Shown here: positions 56,924-64,000 of the stretch, piece after piece
Layout: the number at the start of each line of letters is the position of its first letter
Position numbering within the stretch: position 1 is the first letter of the stretch
DNA from: Opitutia bacterium
GTDB taxonomy: Bacteria; Verrucomicrobiota; Verrucomicrobiia; Opitutales; Seribacteraceae
Length of the DNA: 64,000 nt
NCBI GenBank assembly: GCA_002721705.1
Contig: PBLJ01000030.1
Span: 7,947 to 71,946, forward strand
Reading direction: 5' to 3'
Program-made: the position numbers and the translations under genes
The notes under the pieces: generated by a model
The model's database searches: none
What the model was told of the DNA's origin: nothing
What the model saw: only the letters and a program-made list of their open reading frames with translations

Positions 56924-58242
56924 TTCAGGAATTGCGATCTCAGATCGATTGGATCGAGAGCTCCATACGAGGTGCGCGAGCGGTGGAAAAGGTCGGGTCC
57001 GTCCTGAAGGTCACCGGTTTGATTATAGAGTCCGAAGGGCCAGAGACGAGCATAGGGCAGATCTGCCGGATTTCTTCTCCCCAAAACAAGGAGTCCGTCG
57101 AGGCGGAAGTCGTTGGATTTCGTGGTAACCTGACTTTGCTCATGGCTCTGGAGAGCGTTCATCACATCCACCCAGGATGCAAGGTAACTGCCGCCAGTGA
57201 GACAAACCAAGTACCAACCGGCAGCGCTTTGCTTGGCCGAGTCATCGATGGCATGGGGCGTCCCCTGGATGACAAAGGTCCCTTGAAGACGCCTTCCCGC
57301 GATGGGTATTATGGAGCCCCACCGAATCCTCTTGATCGATGCGTCATCAAGTCACCTTTCCGCACTGGCATCAAGTCGATCGATGCATTCACTCCGATGG
57401 GCAGAGGACAGCGCATGGGGGTCTTCTCGGGAAGTGGGGTAGGGAAATCGATTCTTTTGGGAATGATCGCCCGCGGTTCCGAAGCGGACGTCAACGTGAT
57501 AGCTCTCGTTGGAGAGCGTGGCCGTGAGTTGCGCGAGTTCGTCGAGAACGATCTCGGGCCTGAAGGCATGGCAAAATCGGTCGTTGTGGTGTCTACAGCC
57601 GACCAAACCGCCCCTATGCGGATAAGGGCTGCTTTCCTCGCGACAGCTTTGGCGGAAGGCTTTCGGAACGAGGGCAAGAACGTCCTGCTTCTTCTGGATT
57701 CGCTAACCCGCGTCGCTATGGCTCAGCGTGAAATCGGATTGGCCGTTGGTGAACCACCTGCGTCCCGTGGCTACACACCCTCCGTATTTTCCCTCTTGCC
57801 AAGACTGTTGGAGCGAACAGGAACCAGTGACTTGGGTGCCATTACTTCAATTTACACCGTCTTGGTTGAAGGTGACGACATGAATGAACCCGTTGCCGAT
57901 GCCGCTCGAGGCTTTCTCGATGGGCACGTTGTCCTGAGTCGTCGTCTTGCCAACGCCAATCATTATCCTGCGGTGGACGTTTTGCATAGTGTGAGTCGCT
58001 TGGATCGCGCCGTGTGCTCCGAAGAGGAAATGGATTTGATTTCAGAGGCGCGCGATCTTTTGGCGGTTTATCAACATAATGAGGATTTGATCAACGTCGG
58101 CGCCTATGTGCCCAACACTAATCCCCGTATTGATTTGGCAATTGAGAAACAGCCAGGAATACAGAATTTCCTCAAACAAAAATACGACACCTTGTTTTCA
58201 AGGCGCGAGGCATTCGATCAACTCCGCAAGATTTTCACGTGA
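56920..58242 (+). CDS. fliI: Flagellar export ATPase FliI
   Basis: GVFSGSGVGKSILLGMIARGSEADVNVIALVGERGRELREFVEND; SRGYTPSVFSLLPRLLERTG. Confidence 0.97.
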   Translation: MIQELRSQIDWIESSIRGARAVEKVGSVLKVTGLIIESEGPETSIGQICRISSPQNKESVEAEVVGFRGNLTLLMALESVHHIHPGCKVTAASETNQVPTGSALLGRVIDGMGRPLDDKGPLKTPSRDGYYGAPPNPLDRCVIKSPFRTGIKSIDAFTPMGRGQRMGVFSGSGVGKSILLGMIARGSEADVNVIALVGERGRELREFVENDLGPEGMAKSVVVVSTADQTAPMRIRAAFLATALAEGFRNEGKNVLLLLDSLTRVAMAQREIGLAVGEPPASRGYTPSVFSLLPRLLERTGTSDLGAITSIYTVLVEGDDMNEPVADAARGFLDGHVVLSRRLANANHYPAVDVLHSVSRLDRAVCSEEEMDLISEARDLLAVYQHNEDLINVGAYVPNTNPRIDLAIEKQPGIQNFLKQKYDTLFSRREAFDQLRKIFT

Positions 58243-58709
58243 AGGCCTTTACCTTTAGATTGGAATCATTGTTGCATCTTCGCAGTTTGACTCGCGAAAG
58301 ACGCCTCAAGGAGTACGCCCAGTCCATCGAGGTTCGGCGAAGCGCAGACCGTCGCTGCGGCGAACTTGAGGATCAATTGAAAGAAATTGAGGCAAAGGTG
58401 GCAGCGGGACGAGAACAGACCATTTCCGGTCATGATCAAGCCATCTTCCTTGCCTCCATCGATCATTCCAAGGCTGCCATATCAAAACAACGGGAAATCG
58501 CCTTGAAGGCCACGACCGAAGAGGAAAGCAAGAGAGCTTCCTATATCGAGTCCGACATTGCCGAAAAAACCCTGCTACGACTAAAGGAACGTCTCCAGGA
58601 AGAACACTTGCGTGAGCAATTATATCAGGAAGATCGCGCCTTGGAGGACGTAATAGGATCACGCCACGGAGTAATTTTACCAACGGAGTTCAGTTATGAA
58701 AACACTTAG
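58239..58709 (+). CDS. fliJ: FliJ-like flagellar export coiled-coil protein
   Basis: FTFRLESLLHLRSLTRERRLKEYAQS...; GTG start overlaps fliI stop (GTGA). Confidence 0.8.
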   Translation: MKAFTFRLESLLHLRSLTRERRLKEYAQSIEVRRSADRRCGELEDQLKEIEAKVAAGREQTISGHDQAIFLASIDHSKAAISKQREIALKATTEEESKRASYIESDIAEKTLLRLKERLQEEHLREQLYQEDRALEDVIGSRHGVILPTEFSYENT

Positions 58710-59343
58710 TTCACCTGCATTTCTCGCATTTCTCGCATTCCTGTTGAGCATGGGCTCGATCGGCACGCTCGTCTGGCTCAAAAAAGGCGACTTGTGGCCA
58801 AAGGAGCCTCTCAAGGAGGAACGCTTCACCAGTGTGGAGTTTGACCCGGACGCTTCTAGTTGGTCCGCTGCGGAAACCCATTCCATGGATACCCTTTACA
58901 AGGAATTGAAAGCCTTGCGGAAATCTTTGCTGATACAAGAAGAAGAATTGCAAGAACGCGAAAGGATTCTCGATGCCGGCAAACGCGAGCTTGCTCGCGA
59001 AACCCAAGGCTTGGCTCGACGCCAAAATGAATTGAAAGATAAGATTCAGGCGTACGTAGCCGACTTTGAGCGAGTTTCCGAAAGTGAGGAAAAGAACCTC
59101 AAGAAATTATCCGCCACCTTCGTCAACTTGTCTCCTGCGGGAGCTGTCGAACTAATTAAGCAATACGACAAGGACAAGAAACTGGACCAAGCCGTGAAGA
59201 TTCTCGAATTCCTCAAGCCTGACGAAATAGCCGTCATATTTGATGAGATGATGAAGGAGGACGATGATGAAAGCACCGAGCTAGTCCAGACTATCACCGA
59301 GCGCCTTCGCGTCATTCACCGCGAACCCGTCGCCGAAAACTGA
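58696..59343 (+). CDS. MotE/MgtE-N-like flagellar accessory membrane protein
   Basis: N-terminal TM, coiled coil, KKLSATFVNLSPAGAVELIKQYDKDKKLDQAVKILEFLKPDEIAVIFDEM. Confidence 0.65.
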   Translation: MKTLSSPAFLAFLAFLLSMGSIGTLVWLKKGDLWPKEPLKEERFTSVEFDPDASSWSAAETHSMDTLYKELKALRKSLLIQEEELQERERILDAGKRELARETQGLARRQNELKDKIQAYVADFERVSESEEKNLKKLSATFVNLSPAGAVELIKQYDKDKKLDQAVKILEFLKPDEIAVIFDEMMKEDDDESTELVQTITERLRVIHREPVAEN

Positions 59344-59366
59344 ACTTTAGGCCTGCTTTCATATTC

Positions 59367-60476
59367 ATGGACTCTCCTCTCCAGAACCTTTCACCATCGG
59401 CTTCGGCAACTGGCCACGCGTCGCCGGTTGAGAGAACGGGAACCCTTGGGAAGTTCGGATCCTTCTGGATGCCCAAGAGCTCTCAGGAGATCGCCCAACG
59501 CGCAGGCCCTCAGCCCAGTCGCCCAGATGCAGGAAGCCAGCCCAACCAAGCGAAAAGGCAAGCCGCCGAAAGAAATCTTCCAAAATCTCCGTTTCGCGAA
59601 GTCATCAGTGAAAAACAAAGAGGAACAGCCAATAAGGCAGGACCCGCTCCACGGCTTTCCAATCCACCTCCCAAAGGGGCCAACTCTTCAAGTATCGCCG
59701 GTCGACCTTTGCCCTCTGCGGCCCATCCAGCATCCGTTCGGATGCCGAACGGAAACCCCGGCAGTTCCATCTTGAAAACTCAGGTTTCTGATCGAGCCGT
59801 CGCAGACAAGCCATTCCCCACGGTCAATTCGCGGAAGGAATCACCTCTTGAGACCTTGAAGAACCTCAAGGAGCAAAAGGAAAAGGATACGCAGTATCAT
59901 GAGGGAAAAGAAGAGAGGCGTGGAAATGAGGAAGATCATGGCGCGGGAAATGCTAAACGTGGGCGTAAAGTCATGAATAACCCTTTGAAGGAAAACTCTC
60001 ATCCGTCGACCAATGTGAAGCCTGTAACTCTGGAGGCTGAAGATTCTTCCCTTTCCGCCAAAAAATCAGCCGAGGCTCGACCCGGTCTTCCCGTGGTTGC
60101 CTCCTCCAACGGCCTGGAAGCCGACAATGGCGGGGATCGTTTTTTGCAGTCGAACCCCGACTCGCGGGGATCTGCGCGCCTCGCCTTCGTTCGTATTCGT
60201 CAGCGAATTGGGGATTTCATGAATGGGGACGTACGTGTCGCCCGTATGGCGATTGATTTGCCCAGCGGTGATCGTCTCGGCATAAAAATGCGATTCATCG
60301 GCGACCAACTAGAAGTGATTTTCGCTACCGACGATCTCGCTCTTCGCTCAGCCTTGCACGAAGGTTGGCGCGAATTGTCCGATCGCTTGGGTGAAGACAG
60401 TAACCTTTTGCCACCCGCTTTTGCAGGAAGAAACTACGAGGGCTTGATTCGCGAAAACTGGAATAAAGCAGCCTGA
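59367..60476 (+). CDS. fliK: FliK-like flagellar hook-length control protein
   Basis: Disordered N-terminal two-thirds; C-terminal RMAIDLPSGDRLGIKMRFIGDQLEVIFATDDLALRSALHEGWRELSDRL; syntenic position before flgD. Confidence 0.72.
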   Translation: MDSPLQNLSPSASATGHASPVERTGTLGKFGSFWMPKSSQEIAQRAGPQPSRPDAGSQPNQAKRQAAERNLPKSPFREVISEKQRGTANKAGPAPRLSNPPPKGANSSSIAGRPLPSAAHPASVRMPNGNPGSSILKTQVSDRAVADKPFPTVNSRKESPLETLKNLKEQKEKDTQYHEGKEERRGNEEDHGAGNAKRGRKVMNNPLKENSHPSTNVKPVTLEAEDSSLSAKKSAEARPGLPVVASSNGLEADNGGDRFLQSNPDSRGSARLAFVRIRQRIGDFMNGDVRVARMAIDLPSGDRLGIKMRFIGDQLEVIFATDDLALRSALHEGWRELSDRLGEDSNLLPPAFAGRNYEGLIRENWNKAA

Positions 60477-60502
60477 ACTCTATAATTCAACCAACTTGAA
60501 AA

Positions 60503-60940
60503 ATGATCGAAGCCGCCATCTTGCCTAACGGGATTGAGCACGTTAAACCTGAGAGAACCGGAGCCATCGGCAAAACGGCTCAGGACGCTATGGGAATGGA
60601 GGACTTTCTCCGTCTGCTGACAACCCAGATTGCCAACCAAGACCCCATGGAACCGATGAAGGACACGGAGTTCATCGCTCAAATGGCCAGTATTTCATCC
60701 GTGGAACAGATGCAGCAATTTGCAACCAGCTTCAAGGATTTCACCGCTAGCCACAGGGAGATCGCTGCTCAAACTTACCTCGGTAAACAAGTAACTGCTC
60801 AAGATGGAGAAGGATCTCCTGTCACGGGAATCGCTCAGGCAGTGGAAAAAGGACCGGATGGCGAATTACTCGTCACCGTGAATGGAACCACCGTCCCAGC
60901 TTCCTCCATTACCAAGATTGAGCTCATTTCCAAGGACTGA
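60503..60940 (+). CDS. flgD: Flagellar hook assembly protein FlgD
   Basis: MEDFLRLLTTQIANQDPMEPMKDTEFIAQMASISSVEQMQQF. Confidence 0.95.
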   Translation: MIEAAILPNGIEHVKPERTGAIGKTAQDAMGMEDFLRLLTTQIANQDPMEPMKDTEFIAQMASISSVEQMQQFATSFKDFTASHREIAAQTYLGKQVTAQDGEGSPVTGIAQAVEKGPDGELLVTVNGTTVPASSITKIELISKD

Positions 60941-60971
60941 AGACCGACTTCAACACGAACCAAGGACCATC

Positions 60972-61823
60972 ATGATTCCCTCCCTTTACAATGGAGTGAC
61001 CGCCCTTAAAGGCATAACCAAGGGCATGCAACTTTTGGGCAACAACATATCGAACGTCAATTCCTTGGGATACAAGGGCGCCCGGGCTCGCTTTACTGAC
61101 AATTTCTATCAATACGAGCAACGCTCACAGACTCCGGTTGGAGGCAATCCTTCCAATCAGGTATCTGAATTTGGATCTGGAACTGACCTCGCTTCCGTTG
61201 CTACAAATTTCAAGCAAGGAGCTTTCGACGTCACGGGGTTGGATCTCGACCTGGCGATCGATGGTGGTAATCGGCCCAACGGCGGTGGATTCTTCGAGGT
61301 GGTCAATCCAACCACGACCGAAACCTTTTACACCAGGGCGGGAAGTTTTGAAAGCCTCGTCGATGGAACTATCGTTACCCGTGATGCCAACCAATACCGT
61401 CTCCAAATGCAAAACGGTGACTTGGTCATTGCAGCAGGGGAGGGCGAGTCATTGCTCGCCAGGCAAATTGATGAACAGGGCAACGTTTACGCTTTGATAA
61501 ACGACGGCACCCAAGATATTAGGCGTACGATAGGCCAGTTGAAGGTGGTCAACTTCGCGGCTCCTCAAAACTTAATCCGAGAAGGCGCTGGCCTCTACTC
61601 CAACGGGCCAGCCGGCGCCAACGTGGCCGGACTGACCGCTGAAACAATACCCGACACAGGTTCACTGGGCAAGGTCAGGCAGTACACCTTGGAGCTTTCA
61701 AACGTTGATTTAACCAATGAATTTGCCGCTATGATCACGCACCAGAGATCTTTTCAAGCCGGTTCTCGCGTCGTCACGGTATCCGATACGATTTTGCAGG
61801 AAGCAGTGAATTTGAAACGTTGA
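60972..61823 (+). CDS. flgE: Flagellar hook protein (FlgE/FlgF family)
   Basis: MIPSLYNGVTALKGITKGMQLLGNNISNVNSLGYKGARARF; C-terminus NVDLTNEFAAMITHQRSFQAGSRVVTVSDTILQEAVNLKR. Start moved from 60882. Confidence 0.88.
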   Translation: MIPSLYNGVTALKGITKGMQLLGNNISNVNSLGYKGARARFTDNFYQYEQRSQTPVGGNPSNQVSEFGSGTDLASVATNFKQGAFDVTGLDLDLAIDGGNRPNGGGFFEVVNPTTTETFYTRAGSFESLVDGTIVTRDANQYRLQMQNGDLVIAAGEGESLLARQIDEQGNVYALINDGTQDIRRTIGQLKVVNFAAPQNLIREGAGLYSNGPAGANVAGLTAETIPDTGSLGKVRQYTLELSNVDLTNEFAAMITHQRSFQAGSRVVTVSDTILQEAVNLKR

Positions 61824-61848
61824 CCTGAAAGAAGGAAAGGAAACAGAA

Positions 61849-62382
61849 ATGAGCGCACAAATAGACGAATTACCTGGCGGAGACGAGAGTGTTCAACGTG
61901 CCGCAGGTGGTGGAGGCATTTTGCCTCTTATCCTAGTGGTTGTTCTCTCAACCGGGATTTCCCTGGGAGGTGGGTGGTTCCTGTTGGATCATTTTGTAGA
62001 AGCCAAAGATGCCGATGCCAAGGGAAGCACTGGAGAAGCTATTGATCTTCAACCTACTGGTGATGAAAAAACCTACGAAATCAAGAAGCTCATCACCAAC
62101 ATGAGTGGCCCCATAAAGACTCGTTATATCTCGGTCGACTTGGTATGCGAGGGGTATCCTTCCCATTTCGAGAAGACCATGGAAGAAAACGACTACCGTC
62201 TACGCAATGCGGCTCTTCAGGTGCTTGCCAGCTACGGTTACGAAGAGTCGCAGCAGGACGGTTTCATTAAGCGGGTCCAGGTGGACCTGAGGAAACGTTT
62301 CGACGAGGTGTTGAAAAAGCATGCCGACGGCGATAGCCAGCTGATTTCCAAGCTTTTTTTCACTGAGTTCGTCATTCAATAA
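61849..62382 (+). CDS. fliL: Flagellar basal body-associated protein FliL
   Basis: Single TM then YEIKKLITNMSGPIKTRYISVDLVCEG...KRFDEVLKKHADGDSQLISKLFFTEFVIQ. Confidence 0.88.
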   Translation: MSAQIDELPGGDESVQRAAGGGGILPLILVVVLSTGISLGGGWFLLDHFVEAKDADAKGSTGEAIDLQPTGDEKTYEIKKLITNMSGPIKTRYISVDLVCEGYPSHFEKTMEENDYRLRNAALQVLASYGYEESQQDGFIKRVQVDLRKRFDEVLKKHADGDSQLISKLFFTEFVIQ

Positions 62383-62399
62383 ATTTAAGAAGGATTCCA

Positions 62400-63428
62400 A
62401 TGGCCGACGAATCTATGGGTGATTCCGACGACGTTTTCGACGTTTCCGAAATCGAGGAAATAACTGGCGGCGGATCGGACGCGCCGGTCTTTAATTCGGA
62501 CGGCGATCGGTTTCCTGCCTCGGCAGGCATTCGTGCGACCAAATACGATTTCACCAACCCAATCATTCTCAGCAATGCCGACTTGGAAAAGCTCAAGGAG
62601 AAAAGCGAGCGATTCGTATATTATTTAGCCGGACATCTTTCCATGTTCTTGAGCACGGAATTCGACCTGCAACTAGAAGGACTCTCGGCCGATCTTTACA
62701 AAAACTTCACTTCAGGAGTGAAGGCTCCTGCGTGCGTAAGCCTATTCAAACTTCAGGAATTGAACGGCGTTTGCTTGCTCGACGTCAATTCTCATCTAGC
62801 CGTTACGGTTGTCGATCGTTTGCTTGGAGGCAAGGGCTCAACCATGCCCGAAGAACGTGGTTTGACCGACATTGAAAATGCCTTGGTCGACGACTTCAAC
62901 ACCCTCATTATCGAGGAGTGGTGTCGTCAATGGGATGAGTATATGGAGTTGCACCCAACGCTTATCGGTAGAGAGTCCAGCGGCCGCTTTCTTCAGACTT
63001 CTCCACCCGACGCGATGGTACTGACCCTTAAGATGGAAGCCTCATTCGGTGACGTTTCGGGCCCCATTCGAATAGCCACTCCCTTTTACACGATCGAACC
63101 ACTGGTCCACAAAGCATTGGAAGCGGAGGCTAGTCAACAGTCGGAAGGCAAGGCGAAAGCGGCTCGTTGGCATGAAAGCTATGACGATATCACGGTTTCG
63201 ATGTCGGCGGAATGGGATGCCTTTCAAATGACGGTGCGAGACCTTTTCAATCTTGAGACAGGCGACGTCATCGAAATGCCAACTCGGTTACTTTCTGACA
63301 CGCACCTGAGGATTGCCGGCAAAACCTGTTTCAAGGGGGAGATCGGTAAAGAAGGGGAACGCGTGGCTTTCCGAGTTTCCGAAACTTTTGTGGATGCCAA
63401 TAATTTAACAGGAAAAACCCATGAATAG
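62400..63428 (+). CDS. fliM: Flagellar motor switch protein FliM
   Basis: YDFTNPIILSNADLEKLKEKSERFVYYLAGHLSMFLSTEFDLQLEGL; VDRLLGGKGSTMPEERGLTDIENALVDDFNTLIIEEW. Confidence 0.94.
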   Translation: MADESMGDSDDVFDVSEIEEITGGGSDAPVFNSDGDRFPASAGIRATKYDFTNPIILSNADLEKLKEKSERFVYYLAGHLSMFLSTEFDLQLEGLSADLYKNFTSGVKAPACVSLFKLQELNGVCLLDVNSHLAVTVVDRLLGGKGSTMPEERGLTDIENALVDDFNTLIIEEWCRQWDEYMELHPTLIGRESSGRFLQTSPPDAMVLTLKMEASFGDVSGPIRIATPFYTIEPLVHKALEAEASQQSEGKAKAARWHESYDDITVSMSAEWDAFQMTVRDLFNLETGDVIEMPTRLLSDTHLRIAGKTCFKGEIGKEGERVAFRVSETFVDANNLTGKTHE

Positions 63429-63669
63429 CGAAAAAATGGATATAGTGATGGACGTGAAGGTCAACGTGACCGTTCAACTTGGAACGGCGCAGTTACCCAT
63501 GCGTGAAGTCGTGGAGTTGAGCCCTGGCGCCATCATTCAACTGAAACAGCAAGCCAAGGACCCCGTGGGATTGCTGGTCAACGGTAAGTTGATCGCCCAT
63601 GGCGAGGTCGTGGTGGTCGAGGACAAATTCGGCTTGAAGATCACTGAGATTCTAGACAGCCCGACGTGA
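63421..63669 (+). CDS. fliN: Flagellar motor switch protein FliN
   Basis: DVKVNVTVQLGTAQLPMREVVELSPGAIIQLKQQAKDPVGLLVNGKLIAHGEVVVVEDKFGLKITEI. Confidence 0.96.
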   Translation: MNSEKMDIVMDVKVNVTVQLGTAQLPMREVVELSPGAIIQLKQQAKDPVGLLVNGKLIAHGEVVVVEDKFGLKITEILDSPT

Positions 63670-64000
63670 AGCTAAGCCGCCAAATCGCGGTCTTCTTCCT
63701 TTTACTGACATTTGTCTTCCTGCCGCATCTCCTGCTTGGTCAGGATAAGGGTGATTCTTTTAAACCGCCCGATACTGACGGGCTTTTTTGGGGAATGATC
63801 AAGGTCGTATCCGTCCTCGTTATCCTCGGAGTCATTGCTTTTTTCGGTAAAGACTTTTTGAGAAGTCGACGTCTAGGGCGTTTCAAGGTGGATGAAGCCC
63901 AACGCTTGCGAGTGGCGGATGTTTGCTCGTTGGGCAACCGACAGTTTGTTTTCGTCATCGAATGCGGAGAAGAACGACACCTCGTTGGTTCTTCCTCGGA
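63666..64000 (+). CDS. fliO: Flagellar biosynthetic protein FliO, truncated by window edge
   Basis: GTG start overlapping fliN stop; manual translation VKLSRQIAVFFLLLTFVFLPHLLLGQDKG...WGMIKVVSVLVILGVIAFFGKDFLRSRRLGRFKVDEAQRLRVADVCSLGNRQFVFVIECGEERHLVGSSS. Not in the ORF track. Confidence 0.82.
   Translation, partial: MKLSRQIAVFFLLLTFVFLPHLLLGQDKGDSFKPPDTDGLFWGMIKVVSVLVILGVIAFFGKDFLRSRRLGRFKVDEAQRLRVADVCSLGNRQFVFVIECGEERHLVGSSS

Overview
This window looks like chromosomal DNA from a Verrucomicrobiota (Opitutae-like) bacterium; that assignment is inferred from gene content only. I see no mobile elements, CRISPR arrays, tRNAs or rRNAs. Left part (about 1-15 kb, mostly minus strand): a sulfated-polysaccharide or sugar-acid type region with an edge-truncated six-hairpin glycosidase, an esterase, a PVC-type cytochrome dehydrogenase, two sulfatases, two TIM-barrel sugar isomerases, a divergent Nramp-like transporter and a small cluster of GYF_2-domain proteins. 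Middle (15-38 kb): mostly housekeeping genes (rph, beta-CASP nuclease, apaG, purH, M48/M20/M29 peptidases, an Adk-like kinase with a long C-terminal extension, adenosine deaminase, rluD-like, ppx/gppA, rsmI, pgi, ilvD, pheA), plus a 55-aa lipoprotein missing from the ORF track. At 38.9-46.4 kb is a minus-strand operon best read as an oxidative, non-phosphorylating L-fucose (6-deoxy-sugar) pathway with a UxaA-family dehydratase. At 52.2-64 kb is a flagellar operon flgB-flgC-fliE-fliF-fliG-fliH-fliI-fliJ-motE-like-fliK-flgD-flgE-fliL-fliM-fliN-fliO (truncated), with a divergent PAS histidine kinase and a sigma-54-like -24/-12 element in the gap. Best candidates for follow-up: the fucose operon variant, the Nramp-like protein lacking DPGN, the sulfatase with a CRPSL FGly motif, the sigma-54-like element, and the small-lipoprotein/coiled-coil pair. 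No clearly undescribed system is proven by sequence reading alone.
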